From: Apteryx mantelli
Lineage: Eukaryota; Chordata; Aves; Apterygiformes; Apterygidae
Length of the DNA: 64,000 bases
Direction: 5' to 3'
Assembly: GCF_036417845.1 (NCBI RefSeq)
Contig: NC_089979.1
Location: forward strand, 8,423,424 to 8,487,423
Shown: positions 24,066 through 36,300 of the stretch, one piece after another
How positions within the stretch are numbered: the stretch's first letter is position 1
Layout: every line of letters starts with the position of its first letter
The notes under the pieces: generated by a model
Database searches by the model: none
What the model was told of the DNA's origin: nothing
The model's input: only the letters and a program-made list of their open reading frames with translations
Program-made: the position numbers and the translations under genes

Positions 24066-25270
24066 GCAAAAATACATTCCTCTTGAGTAAGCTTTAGACA
24101 TGCACAAATCCACACACAGATGCCCTCACCCTTTTTATTATGAGATGAACTATATTCAGGGTGTTTCTTTCCCAAACTGTCTAAAACTTGTATTAACGTG
24201 CCTACTTTTTAAAGATGCTAAGACCCTCCAGTGCTCAGTGTAGTCACCAAAAACTTCCAGCACCCTTTGAATTCAGCCAAACTTGTTCCAAAAAAATAAA
24301 AAAAGTTATGGAGATGGCTGAGGTTTTTTTCAAAGCAATGTCTAGGGTTTAGTTACACATCTGCCAGCAGTACTGGTGTGTGGTTAAGTACGTTGCACAG
24401 CTTTGAACCTCTCAAGCGTGACTCTTCAAACAATATTGTATGTGATTCTTATTGCTTATATCAGATGAGTCCCACTTCAGTCATTTGTTTACTCTGATGA
24501 TCTCATTAGAAATAATTAAAATTTTTGTCTGGTTCGTATTTAGTAGCTTTGTTAGGACTTTTTTTTTTAACAGATCATTTACTTTTGAAAACTGCTCCAG
24601 TCTGCCGTTCACCCAGTATTATTATTACAGAATTCTTTCTGAGGGTTCACAACCTCCCCCATAAATCATTACATTCCCATTTAGCAAATTTAATAATGGG
24701 ATCTGGTTTCAATCCTCCTTGCACAGAAAAGCCACTTCAGTTTTTCGTTTGGAAGAGAAACTTGGCGGAATGTGTCTGGTGATGGAAGCAGTTCTCCCAG
24801 CCCTCAATGTGGCTTCTCGGCTATGCCCCTTATGGGCCATGCTCTCTGAGGCTGCCTGTTAAAGTGAAATGTGCCTATTTCACCTCTGCTGCCAGAGAAA
24901 GAAAGGAGAAAGCAGAAATAAGAGAGGCAGGAAAAAAAAACTTTTTGCATCAGGCTAAAGAAAGGGACAAAACATTCCAAGCATCTCTGAAAAAAATCAT
25001 GCATTAGGGTAAGTGCAGGCTTACAAGCTTTTACTAAAGTATAGCTAAAATATATCCACTCATTTGCTCACTCCACTATCATTTTTTTCAGGTGGATGCT
25101 CCTCTAAAGTTAGATGATACCTGAATTTGGGCATGTGTATAGGCTTTGGGCTTGTTCTAACATATGTGTCTTTATATTCTCCTTTCAGTGCTTGATGTTG
25201 ACTTTGCTAGTTGTCCCCAGCATGGAGTCCCAAGGGAGCTCATGAGGACCCAGGGCCATGCTGCTGAACT

Positions 25271-25690
25271 CCTCACCCTCTTGGATTCATTTCTCCTCAC
25301 AATCCTCCTCTGAGCTAGGGAAGGGTACTCTCCCCATTTCACCCTGAATGTGAAACGCAGGATCCCCCGATAAAAATGCCAGAGACTTCAGGATTTCGTT
25401 CCACAGACAAGATTCCCATCAGCCAAAGTACTCATCTCGGCATCCTCTCTGTTTAAGGGAGAGACGGTCTATCCACTTTTGATGAGACAAGTGCTGAACT
25501 AGAGGAACCTAAACTACGCACTGCGATTTTAGATGGTGGAGGTGAGGTGGAACCCACCATCTGCAACAGGCCTCGTGTCTCAGGGGAGGTCTGCAGCCCA
25601 GCAGAGGACTAAAGCCCAGATCCCAGGTCCCAGCCTAGGCTGAACCACTGTCACATCTTCCCCCTCTCCCACTGAGCCTTATCTGGACTA
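25271..25690 (+). mobile_element. MIR/L2-like SINE-type element, decayed
   Basis: The stretch 25290-25365 follows the MIR/L2 3' region in order: 'cctcacaatcctcctctgag', then 'agggaagggtactctcccc', then 'atttcaccctgaatgtgaaac', corresponding to family phrases for 'cctcacaa-accctgtgagg', 'ggtactatt-tcccc' and 'attttacagatgaggaaac'. A terminal-like stretch near 25600-25660 ('gaggactaaagcccagatccc') resembles the MIR tail. The middle is too diverged to follow, so the element may be broken by insertion. Confidence 0.52.
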
Positions 25691-27740
25691 GAAAATGTAT
25701 GAAATGAGGCCCCTCTCCCAGTCCCATTTCTAGCAGTATGTGACCACCTTTGCAACATCTGCAGCACAGCTTGACAGTGGTGGCAGTCTCCCTCTGGCAG
25801 TCTCAGCCTGGGAAAGGCCTGATTCAAAGTCCATTAAAGCCATCAAAGACCCTCTTTGATTTCAAAGCACTTTGGATTTGGGCTTCTTTTCCATCAAAAA
25901 GAAGTCCCTTCCAGATCAGCTCCAAGGCACGTCAGCTGGAAGCTGTGCAAAAGGTTTTATAGTGCCAGTTTAAGCTCTGCGGGTATTAAAGCACAGAACA
26001 TCATACTTGACTTTTGGTCAGTCACATTTTGTCAGCATTTGCATTTTGAAGCAAGGAGAGGGGAAAAAGGAAAGATAATCTCTCATTTAAGTGTATGAAA
26101 TGTGCACCATCAGAACATAAGGACACCATAATGCTGTCTTATTAAAACTATCATCATAATGAAAATGGGTTATTTACTTTGTAATCCATAATGGTTTCCC
26201 AGAAAGTAGTTTCTGGATGTAATTTTCAATTTTCTTTGAACCAGATGCATCCCTAACCACAGTGGCTCACAGATGTTGCCCCTCTCAGACCACAGCAATA
26301 GAAAGGAGCAGCAAGAACAGTGCAAAGGCTCAGTGAAAACTGGTATTTGAGCTGCTCAGAGGCTGGTGGGATCACAGGTTTGGGTTCCATGGGCAGGACC
26401 AGAGCTCACAGGCACATGTAGATGTTTGGTTTACTGAAGACATACTGACATCTCCTTCCTGTGCTGCTGCAGATGGCATGGAGGAAGAGAAAGCAGGAAG
26501 TCTCTGACATGGTGGGTTCTCTTATGGTACATCAACACCATATAGCTGTCTTTTATGCTCCATATATCTCAGAGGTGGTATCCAGGATTGAAGACATTTG
26601 TTAGGATTAGTAAGGACGAATGACCTCCTATATCATGCTCAAAACTATTGCCGGTGTCTTTGATCTTTACTAGCGTCTGGATAAAACACCTAGAAGCCCA
26701 TCTGCCCTGGTTGTATTAGAAACTGATGAACAATCTTCTGAAAGCTCAGCTTTTCCGTAGTCAGTGTGAAGACCTGGTCACATGCAAAGTCTTTTCATCC
26801 CCTTCCATGAAGGCAGCTCTGTAATCACAGCCTGAGTGACGCTGCTGTGTCAGGCAAATGAGAATCTCAGAGGCTCTTTCCGAAGTGCAATAAGGAAAAA
26901 GAAGATGATGGAGAAGTGACAGGGGGTCAGGAAGGAAATTCACCTTGTAAGACCCTCCGAGCTCCACCGAAACCACATCTATATCTCTTCATGACTGCAG
27001 GTTGACACTATCCTGTGAAGCAACACGGGGCAAGAGAACTGTGAAAATCTACCTTTTATATTTCAGTACATCCATATACACATATTCCACATGCAGTACC
27101 CAAGCGCAGCTGGCATTGAGGTATGGGTGCAGTTAGCCAGGAGAGCTGTTGCTCATAAGTAGCAAATTCCTGCCAGAGGGTAGACAGCTCTTTTTTACCA
27201 CCAGGAAGGACAGAGAGAGCACTGCTTTATTCCCAGCTCTGACCAGGGTATCAGCTGCCTGTCTTACACTTCCCACTGTGGCTCACACAGCCTTAGTCAA
27301 GAGGCTTGATTCAGGTCTACATGGGTCCTGACAGTCAGAAAACTATGTAAATTTGTTAGGTGGCAGAGCACAGATCTACAGCCCTGCACTATTTCCAAGA
27401 CTGACTTGCTCTTGAAGTGAACACATGCAGTCTAGCTTTGTGTGCAAAGCCTGATTTGCCTATTTCATATTTCAGGGATTTGAGCAGCTGTGTTCAATCA
27501 TACTGACTGCACGCACCACAAACCCATGAATACACAACTGCCAGTGATGATCTGTGCAATTTCGTCATCCAGTAATTGGCAGCAGTACTGACTAACGAGC
27601 TCTGAGTTTCTGACAAGCGTTGGCACTCTCCTGAGCTCAACTCCCAGAGGTGACACACTCACGTACAAGAACTGGGCATCAAAAATAGGCCACCGCCTGA
27701 GGCGAAGGAGAGACGTTCAGCTTTGCCAGGTCATTCACGC
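25691..27740. other. unique non-coding DNA
   Basis: No gene is supported. The part at 26100-26240 is AT-rich and free of repeat signatures and could be a conserved element, but nothing specific marks it. The remaining sequence holds short unassigned frames only. Confidence 0.5.
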
Positions 27741-27745
27741 TCCGA

Positions 27746-27782
27746 AGATTATAAATAAGCAGTGCAGATTATAAATGAGCAG
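27746..27782. repeat. 17-bp tandem direct repeat, period 20
   Basis: The 17-mer AGATTATAAATAAGCAG (27746-27762) is repeated at 27766-27782 with one A-to-G change and a three-base spacer. Each copy contains TTATAAAT, a TATA/MEF2-like core. A simple local duplication is the likely origin. Confidence 0.9.
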
Positions 27783-27930
27783 ACATGATACCATATTTAG
27801 CCTGAGGTAAGGTCAACCCTCCCTTGACTATTTGTTACCAGCTACTCTGGGAACTTAAGTCCCTGCTGCCTTCCTTGTTAGCAAAGACCCCATCATTTTA
27901 TGAGTATAGCAGTGAAAGAGGAGGTCAACT

Positions 27931-27985
27931 GAGAGCCAGATTCTGACTCTCATTACACCAGTATAAATCCAGAGTGAATCATAAA
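27931..27985 (+). mobile_element. fragment resembling an ancient palindromic MITE-like repeat
   Basis: The phrases 'gagccagattctgactctca', 'ttacaccagtataaatcc' and 'agagtgaatc' occur in the order and spacing of a widespread old sauropsid repeat whose full form is a near-palindrome (agattctg-tctcagttacaccagtgtaaatc...). Only about one arm is present here. The family is known from turtles, crocodilians and birds as I recall it; I cannot give its database name with certainty. Confidence 0.55.
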
Positions 27986-29459
27986 CTCACCAGCAAGCTT
28001 CCAGAGTAGGCTGGTGATATGATAAAAACATTAACAGAATTGTGTTGTTTAAGGTGAGAGCAATTTACCACATAAGAGAAAAATCAGTGGAAAAGTTTCT
28101 TCCATGAAGACCACCCCAGCTGCCACCTGCTCATGACCACATGTCATTAGGGGGGTCCTTCCACCTTCCCTTTGTGTCACAGCTGTATCCAGCCTTGCAC
28201 TAGCTCAGTAAAGCCTGGAGCACATCTGCTGATATTGCTCCTCTGACAGATGATTCAGCACTTTTCCATAATCGAGATGGCCCCAAAATGTGGCTTGTGG
28301 TCCATCCACAGCTTTGTGAAGCACTTGCTTGGGGCTTGTAGCCACATGAGTCAGCTCAGAGGCATGCTTGCAACCTGACTTGGAGTCTCTAGCCTGCCCT
28401 GTCTCTTATAGCACAGACGCAACTATGCATCTGAGCCTCGATAGGACTTAGAGATAGGCTGGCGATAAAGCTTGCCATGCTGCTAATGCTTCTTTTCTCT
28501 TCCAGATGCTAAATGTCATTGTATTAATTCGTTTCCTCCATGGCATTTCCATGCAATTTGTTCTCCAGAGGCAGGGCAGGAGCATGAACCAGTGGAGAGG
28601 TTTCCAGAGGATACTTTTCCTCATTTCTTTCAACTCACAGAGTGGAAAAGTCTGCAAATCCTGGTGTGAGCACAGGTGTCACACCTCAGCTCTTCCTGTG
28701 CTGTGTATTGGGGGGTGACAGACACAAGCACTTAAACAGGGCACACCCTCCAAACAGGGCTTGAGCCACCCTAGCGGTATGTAACTGTGAGATTAGGTTT
28801 CCTTAAAAACTCGAGCCCAAATCAAAAGTACAAGTCCTTTTAGACCACATGCTGCCTATGCTTCAGATGTGTGGAACATGTCCTCACATGAACCCTGTGG
28901 CCATTCAAACCTGCAAAGGTTTTGTTTGCTGTATTTATCTGAGAGAGCGACAGCGCGAGCCTGTCTCCGTGTCCTGCCTGCACAGCTCACGGTCTTTCCT
29001 GAGAGCTCGTTAGGCATTGAATTTCACATAGGACCTGACCAAAAGCCCACTGGAGCCAGTGAATGGCTTTCTATTGATCCAAGCCCTTGAACTGCAGTGG
29101 CACAGGCGAAGCAAATTGTGCAAAGTTTCTGCTTTCAGCCCGACAGGACAATATCTGCATTTCACTGCTCTGCCTCTTTTCCTTCTTTTGTCTGTTTTGC
29201 ACTTTGAAACATTTGCTTTGGGTAGATTCCTCCACTCTAAATCTGTCTGCATTTCTAAATGAAATTACTAGTCAGGGAGAAGATGAGCAACAGGTAGAAA
29301 TCAAGGCAAAATAGCAAATGGAAAGCAAATGTAGTTTCTTTAACACACCAACAGCCAGGAGAGAGGGAGTGAACCACAAACTATTGTTAGAATAATTGCA
29401 GTATTAACAACAATACAACAACAAATGATAATATATAATGGCTTTGCAATTAAATAGCC
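27986..29459. other. unique non-coding DNA
   Basis: No gene is supported. A polypyrimidine tract ending in AG at about 28490-28505 is followed by an open stretch to about 28660, which looks superficially exon-like, but has no recognisable protein or convincing donor. Frames around 28.9-29.3 kb have no family resemblance. Confidence 0.5.
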
Positions 29460-29765
29460 TTCTTTATCTGATGAGCTCTCTGTACTTCACAAACTTCAGC
29501 TAATTAAATCTTCTTCACACACATGGTTTGCAGAAGATAGTAAATTCAGAAAAAAAATTCAAAAGGCTGCAGAAGCTAGGAGTGCAAACCACACTGTCCT
29601 TCCGAAGGAAATGAGCTCTTTGCTTAGGAATAAAGCATACTTGCTACACCTGCTTTTGGAAAGCTCCTCCCCATGCAAAAGGAAAAGAAGATGAGGAAAT
29701 GAAAGATTAATTAACCTGAGTTTATACAGGTCAGTTTAAGGCAAGAGAGCCTGAATTGCTTAAAC
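29460..29765 (+). mobile_element. MIR/L2-like element split by an internal insertion
   Basis: The left part (about 29475-29555) follows the MIR/L2 core: 'tgtacttcacaaacttcagc', 'taattaaatcttcttcacac' and 'agaagatagtaaatt' match the family order 'gtactttacaaac', 'taa-ccctcacaac', 'gaggtagatagt'. The right part (about 29668-29760) follows the continuation: 'gatgaggaaatgaaagatta', 'ataca-ggtcagtttaaggcaagag' and 'gcctgaattg'. Between them lie about 110 bases with no counterpart, an insertion or a very diverged stretch. Confidence 0.6.
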
Positions 29766-30059
29766 AGCAGCTGTAGAAGTCTGTGAACAAAACATAGCTG
29801 AAAAAGGAGGAGAAGCAAAGGTTACACAGATGCTGAGTTACCTGCCACATCATCTTGCTTTTCTGATTCCTGTCTGCCTGCTGTTCCCCTTGACTGATTT
29901 GTTGAACCAGTGACAATGAAAGAGTTTTCAGCCTGAAAACAACTTTCTTCAAGAAAGGAATTAAAAATGTGGGTGTCTCCCATGCACAACTTTAAGCAGC
30001 AACACCACCAATCCACTGGGAAATGAATGCTCCTTTAGGTGTATGCCAGCTGTCAGGCT
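29766..30059. other. unique non-coding DNA, nothing recognised
   Basis: No gene, repeat family or structured element was recognised. Confidence 0.5.
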
Positions 30060-30225
30060 CACACAATTTTCTTAATTAGTGGTAATGAGCTGGCAAACTC
30101 CAGAAAGTTCATAACCAATTATTTTTTTTATAATTATGATTGCTTAAAGACGATAACATATTACAAATGACAACTAACAGGGACAATGCAAATGTCAATT
30201 AGAAAATATGGCTCTAATCATCCCA
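30060..30225. promoter_or_regulatory. candidate AT-rich enhancer-like segment
   Basis: Homeodomain cores are dense: TTAATTAG near 30073, GGTAATGAG, CCAATTATTT and ATAATTATG, GTCAATTAG near 30194-30202, and CTAATCATC. An exact octamer ATGCAAAT lies at 30186-30193. There is no repeat signature. This composition is common in developmental enhancers, but AT-rich DNA produces such sites by chance too. Confidence 0.27.
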
Positions 30226-33200
30226 ACTTCCCTTAAAGCACAAATCTACGCAAGTGCATTTTCTGTCCAATGGAAAAGAAAGCTAGGGAATGGCAGACAA
30301 CAGTGCACTGGGAAAATAAAGAGCAGAGCTATTCTGCCTCCCATGCAGAATGACACAGGAGTTAGTACAAAAATGCCATGGAATGTCGCACAAAGTGACT
30401 GCGTCCATGGGGCTGCGTTAAGTGACCAGATACCACCTGCACTCCCAGACCTGTGCATCCACATCAGCGCTTGCAAGACACCTGCCATTTTAGACCTATT
30501 CGGCTATCCAAAACATCCACACAGGACTGGCAGATGTGGCATAGGACCTATGGAAAAGCTGTGCCCTGCTGGAGTGGCAGCTGGAAGGCAAGTGGGCAAA
30601 ATTAAACTAGATGCCTGTGTTTGGGTATCTGAATCAAGCCCCTGCTGTCTGCAGTGGCATATCCAGTGCCTGAAGTGCAGTCTGAGCCCTGACAAGGCAC
30701 TGACTTCTTTGCCCTTACAAGACTCCAGGGAGCAGAGCGACATGAGGAAGGGCTGCAGATCCCGTTAGCCATGTGCTGGTCTTGCAACAACACACGGAGA
30801 CTGGTTCAGTGAAGACCTTTCCCACCACATTTTCCCCCAGCACACATTCTCTGAAAGTTGCCAGACATGGAGTTATAAGGAAAATACAGAGTGGAGCTGA
30901 GCTCTGATGGAGACAGTGCCATGCCATAACTGCCTGGTGATTGTCTTCTTAGGAATGAGAAGAAAGGACGATATTGGCATTTGGAAGAAAATGGTTTTCT
31001 CTCCACAGCAAGTACACTTTAGATCAGGAAGCAAGCAAAAATATTCCTGAGAGCCCATGGTACAAAGCAGAAGCGCTCTTGAGGAGTAGCATCACTGGGT
31101 TTGCAAAACTTGGAGAGATTGTGTGTGGGAGGTGATGGTGAAGGCGGGAGAGATTCTCAAGTTTCTGAAGGAGGAAGAACACCAATAAATAACCTTTTGA
31201 GGTCTCCAGTTTCTGTTTCATTGTTGACGCTGTTGAAGATCTGACCTCTATAATTTTTGTGGGGTTTGTTTGGGTTTTTTTTTTGCCCCTACCTTGAAGG
31301 GCACAGTAGAAAACAATCCCCATTGAGCAAAAAGTGAGCATTATCCAAAGAGTTTGTTAAATGGAAAAGATCACATTTGTAAAGCAAAAGAGGAAGATCT
31401 CTCCCATTTGTCATGGCAGCACACTGCCGAAGGCCAGGAGAGGAGGGTTAATACAGTCCACGCCTCTGGCAGCACTTGCTCAGCTAGTGATCACCTGCCA
31501 CCTAGCACGCAGCTCTGAAAGGTACCTGGCAGCACGGTGTGATTGACAGATACACAGACACAAGCAAACAGGCTGAAAAAAATCAGCGTAATCTAGGAAG
31601 CATGGGCCAGGGCGGGGACGTGAATTACTCCCTCCTTAGACTATGGGTGCCCAATACTGTTGCCTGCGCTACAGCGACCGACTTGGAAAGCAGGGGCTGT
31701 ACTCAGCACTAAAGGTCTTGCCTTGTATGTCATATCTTGGTGGGTTCACAGTGTATTTAACTGGGACAAGGGATGTTTTAGTTCATGCAGTGTGTGTGTT
31801 TGTGTGTGTGGAGGGGTGCTTGTGTGACAAAGCAGGAGCCGTGCCATTTGGCAGATACCATCCTCTCTCCTGGCTCCAATTTGAGGGGTTTTCTTCCTTC
31901 CATCTATACCTAAGCAGCACTTTCAGCATTTCCAACTCTAAAGGACTGAAAAACACTAGTCAGCACCTCCCCACAAAATTTCAGGTCTTCCAAGAATATC
32001 ATGAGCAAAAAGGAAAGACACTTTTCTTAGTCCTCCTACTAAAGCTTTTTTTTATTATTGTTTTTTAATTTTTAAACCCTTCCTCTCTGCCATGACTTGA
32101 CTGTGTACCTTCAAGTCAATGACCACAGCATAATATAGTTTTAAATACGTTAGCTTAGGTACTAATAGCAGTCTGGCTGTGGCAGCTTGGATTTGGCACA
32201 GGCAGAAAATCCTGTTTGAGAAGCCTAGCAAATTAGGTCAGGCTCTGATATCTGTTCTGGCAAATCTAGGCTGGCCAGTTGGACGACAGTTTTAACTTCA
32301 ATTGACTTGAAATCACTACTAGGCTTACAGGGTGGGTGTATAGCTTCAGGCTGAAAAGCCAATCTTTAATTTACATCAAAATTCGTTAACTGATGGGTAA
32401 CCCCTCTCCAGATGGCCTACAGGGAACAGCAGCTATATTACTCCATTTAGTCACAAAAAGACTTCTGGGAGTGGCAATCACTTTGATTTACAAGGAGATC
32501 ATGATGATTGGAGGGAGGCACTGTACTCCCCACCTAGCTGTCTGGCTTGGTTGCAAGTTAATGCTTAAATTCTGCTCACTGGCAACTCACATATTTCTCA
32601 ATGAGAGTGGAAGATAAATCAGTCACCAGCTCCTAGGCTAGAGGATCTTTGTATCCTCCCTTTGTATGTCTGGATAAGTTCTCACACGATGTACACGTCT
32701 CCACGTTTACATTGGAGAGCTACTTGCAGAAATACCCAAGCTCACTGCACCCAGGTTATTTTTGGAAGCAGACGCTTTATAATCACTTTAGCATGGAGTT
32801 TCACCCAAGCAAATTAACCTTGCCAAGACGCAGCAACTATTACCCCAACTACAGCTCAGTGGTTGCACCACTTTGCACACCGTGGCTGGGCTCCCTGCAT
32901 GGTGCTGCACCACGCTGGGTGCCCAGCCCTCCTGGGATGTCTCAGGGCTCTTCTCACCGGGCTTTTCTGTGCACTGTGGACACGTCCAATTCCGCTTAAT
33001 GCAAACCATAGGATACAACCCCCGGGGCTCCTAATGACATGCAAGGATCTATAAAGGCATGCAGGGACTGGTGATCCAGGCAGGGCTTTGCACAGTGGCT
33101 GCTCACACCCAGACTGGGCTAGGCAGAAGCTCACACTTCAAGGATAACTACACTTTTCTGATGCTGACATAAGGTCAGTTTTCTTTTGTGCATGGATTCA

Positions 33201-33770
33201 GATTGGTTATTGGCATATGTGTCCAAATCTTCTACTACTAATTTGACTACTCACAGGTAATTATCAAATTTGTTTTAGTCCATGAGCAGATTAAAGTGCT
33301 ACAGCAACACAGCTGTGCCTTCCAAAACCTACAGAACAGTGTTTAAGATAGCCCTGAAGCAAAAAGACAAATAAGAGATACTGTCCCATGTTCACCCTGG
33401 CCAGTGGAACTGCCTGTGTGGCTAATACCGTCCACATGGGAACATAAAGATAACTAACATGAATCGTGCCTTTTAAGGCATTTTCCCAGTTGGAACATCT
33501 CCCCAGTCTGTACAGTGCCTAAAGCTGGGCAGGGGCTGAATCACACCTCCATGCATTTGCTCCAGGCTGGGAGCAAAGGAATTAAACAGCTAAGGGTATT
33601 CTCACTACAGACATTCAGCACAACCCCTGGTCGATATACTCCAGTGTCTCCAGTACATCCTTGTCTACACTAGGAACCAAGGGCTGGTTCCTGTTCTCAG
33701 AGTGTCCCTGCAACTCTTTTGCATTTTCTGTCATTGACTAAATTTAATTGATGGTGGCAGTAAGACCTCC
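30226..33770. other. unique non-coding DNA
   Basis: A 186-codon plus-strand frame overlaps the enhancer-like segment and runs to 30768; it has no domain I recognise and is matched by long frames on the other strand. A short GT-rich run lies at 31790-31810. The phrase-rich stretch 32090-32350 may be an old repeat I cannot name. No gene is supported. Confidence 0.5.
31790..31810. repeat. short (TG)n run
   Basis: Two short TG runs are separated by TTT. Confidence 0.9.
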
Positions 33771-33774
33771 AAAC

Positions 33775-33826
33775 TTTTTTTTTTTTTCGGGGGGGGGGAT
33801 TTTTCTTTCTTTCTTTTTTTTTTTTT
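33775..33826. repeat. poly-T / poly-G / T-rich compound tract
   Basis: Thirteen T residues, one C and ten G residues are followed by a CTTT-containing T-rich run. A similar T-run joined to a G-run occurs at 40649-40673. The G-run may form stacked structures and is prone to sequencing error. Confidence 0.93.
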
Positions 33827-34795
33827 AAGCATCTGCTGACACAAACCACAATAAACTGATAAGAGACAAAATAAGCAACTCTGAAACTCAATTTAAATTG
33901 GTCAGGTGCCAAAAAGATGAGCAGAAGTAAAGCCAGAAAACCTTAATGTGCCTGGAAGAAACGGCTATCTTTTTTCAGAATTGCACTCAGTAATTCTATC
34001 ATTATTAAAACAGAATGTAATGCCATAACATGGGCACTGTTGTTATTCATATAGGATTTCATAAAAATGACAGAAAGTGAAGTTCTGGTGCCTCTTAAAG
34101 AAGAAATTTAAGCGCCTCTGTAACATTTGGAAATTCGAGATAAAGCCAGAGTCCCATGTCTTATATTAACAAATTACTAGCTCCTAAAGCAGGCCTGCAT
34201 AGCCTATTGTTCAATTAGTGACAAATACTAGTGCCTGTGACATATTTAGTGCGTGGAGAATAGAACTGGTCTGTATGATGTATGATGACTGGGTAATGAT
34301 TATGAGTAATGGTCTGTTTGTACATCTGAACAAAGCAAAGAAAGCAATTAGCCCTTCCCATAAGCCCTCCATCGCCAATGGTCTGTCATGCTGCTTTAGC
34401 TTGCTTGGGGTAAAGGAGCGGAGAAAAGGAGTTGCTGGAAGGAAAGACAGAGATGGAGAGCAGAGCACCTTGTCCCCAACACCCAAGCTTGGTGACCCGA
34501 GTGCCGTACGCTGTCTCCTGCTTTTCCTGTTCTAGTGGCCAATGCCTTGACCAGCTCTTTCCCACCTGGGTTGGTCACCATCTGTGCTCCACTCTGGCAG
34601 CTGCTCCTGGAGTCTCCTGAATGTCCTGCTTCTCCATTAGTCCCTTCTCTGGCTCCTTAGCATTTAACATGTCTGATCCAAGTGTCTCACCATGGACAAT
34701 CGCCTTCCTCCACTTCTTTCTCCCTAATGGCCTTACTCAAGCTCCTGGTCGTAAATAACTCTATGGGAACAGTAGGTCAATGTTAAGGAGTTGCC
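33827..34795. other. unique non-coding DNA, possibly conserved in its left part
   Basis: The part 33960-34330 is AT-rich with many TAAT, ATTA and TGAT cores and lacks repeat signatures, so could be regulatory. The rest contains only short frames on both strands without family resemblance. Confidence 0.45.
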
Positions 34796-34864
34796 AAAAA
34801 GAAAGAAAGAAAGAAGAAAAGAAAAAAGGAAAGAAAAAAAGAAAGAAAAGAAGAAAAAAAAAAA
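34796..34864. repeat. polypurine (GAAA)n-like tract
   Basis: About 69 bases are purely A and G, in irregular GAAA/GAAAA units. Such homopurine tracts can adopt triplex (H-DNA) structure and vary in length. Confidence 0.95.
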
Positions 34865-36110
34865 GCTAAAGCTGAATTATTGGAAAAGGAATAGAGGAAA
34901 AAAAACCCAAACATTATTATGGTAAAACACAAATCCGCCGTACATATATGACTAGAAACAGCGTGTGGTTCAGCTGCCCTCTCCCCCTGCCCACACTTCT
35001 CACCTTAGCTGCTACAGTGGAAGTGGGAAAGGTTCAAGGAGAAGGAAAAAAAGTGATATGGGGAAACGGACAGCTTCTGTATGGGGAACAACTTAGGAGA
35101 TTAGAACTTTTCATGTTGTAAGTGTAGAAGAAACAGTTAAGGAGGAAATACGAGAGAGGTCTATAAAATCATGAGTGGAGGAGGAGCTGGTGAAGAGGGG
35201 AAAATTGTTCTCTGTCTCTGTCAGTAGGACAAATAGGGGTTTTCAAATAAACCAGTTGACAGATTCAAACCAAACCAAATCAAAGCAAGGTACTTTTTAA
35301 TGCAACATAATTAATCTCTGGAAATCCCAGTTCCTTCCATCTTCCTTTCTAACTGTGCTTTTTAATTCTGCCCCTCAGTTCAGACAGTATTATTTTCTCT
35401 TTCAAATCCATCCCTTTGCACACATCAGAAATCTCTACAATGTTTTCCTCATGCCACTTGAGGTCTCAGTATTGCCACCATGGCTGGTTAAATTTGTTAT
35501 TTACTTTTATTTCTGTAGTAACTAGCATATAATAATTGGTATATAATGCAGTATCCTAAGGGGATAACATTTGCCTTCTATTTTAAAAGCCATATAGTGT
35601 GTTTATGACAATATAATCCATGAGTTCTTCATCATTCTGTATACACTGTAAATGCAGAAAGATGTTGTCCTGAATCATGGCAGTTGATACAAGATTCATA
35701 TCAGATTTCCTCTTTTACTCAGCTTTGGAGGGAAATTGTAATTTGGCCTATTCTGAGTCAATTTCTGAAAATGAGCTTCTCTGCAGATCAAGAAGTGTTG
35801 GGCTGTGATTCAGATATTTCAAGAATGTTATCTGTCATCTTGTTCTATTGTCTCCAAGTATATCAGTAACTTTCTCAGAGTCACTGGGATGTCAACGTAG
35901 CCTGAAAATTCTGCAAAAGCACTTGTCTCCATTCGTGTGCAAGGGGCCAACAACTCAGAAGTTCTGGAGACAGTTTATCCACCTGGAAATGAAGAGAGGA
36001 GAGCACAGACAATGTGACTGACGTTAGAATGTACAAGAGGGATTTGCAGATTTTCACGCTGCTGTTACTCAAAACGGCATGAAAAACAACCTTCTTCAAT
36101 CTTTAGTGAA
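34865..36110. other. unique non-coding DNA, nothing recognised
   Basis: No gene, repeat family or clear motif cluster was recognised. Confidence 0.5.
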
Positions 36111-36300
36111 GAGAAAGCTGGCTCAAGACTTCACAGAGAAATGCAAAATGCTGAAGGATATCAAGAAAATAAATGATACATTTGACCTCAGGTCAGAAAG
36201 AAGAGAGAATGATCTTGAGATAAGAAAGCTGCAGGTAGAAGGGAATGTAAATTATGAAGGGAAAACAGCAGGCCAGGGTAGAAACAAACAGTAAAAATAC
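36111..36300 (+). mobile_element. possible CR1-type LINE fragment, strongly decayed
   Basis: The stretch around 36190-36290 ('gtcagaaagaagagagaatg', 'atcttgagataagaaagctgc', 'gaagggaaaac') resembles the CR1/L3 3' region in which a polypurine phrase is followed by 'cttaagttgcag' and 'attaggaaaaac'. The similarity is loose and purine-rich DNA can imitate it. Confidence 0.3.

Larger units (their letters stand above)
23474..25270. other. unique non-coding DNA
   Basis: Apart from the AP-1 palindrome at 23651-23667 and the TA repeat at 24041-24065, I see no gene, repeat family or structured element. The stretch around 23690-23740 is AT-rich with two TATACGTG-like motifs. Confidence 0.5.

Noticed and set aside
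28506..28663. Exon-like segment after a polypyrimidine-AG tract
   Set aside because: Acceptor-like sequence is present but the donor is poor and the translation resembles nothing. Such mimics are common in vertebrate DNA.
15664..30193. Three exact POU octamers at 15664, 23185 and 30186
   Set aside because: About two are expected by chance in 64 kb on both strands, so the count alone is not meaningful.
30208..30768. 186-codon plus-strand open frame
   Set aside because: No domain or family resemblance, and equally long minus-strand frames overlap it. It begins inside an AT-rich segment that looks regulatory instead.
32090..32350. Stretch with a repeat-like feel around 'tctaggctggccagttggac'
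   Set aside because: I could not match it to a family with confidence.
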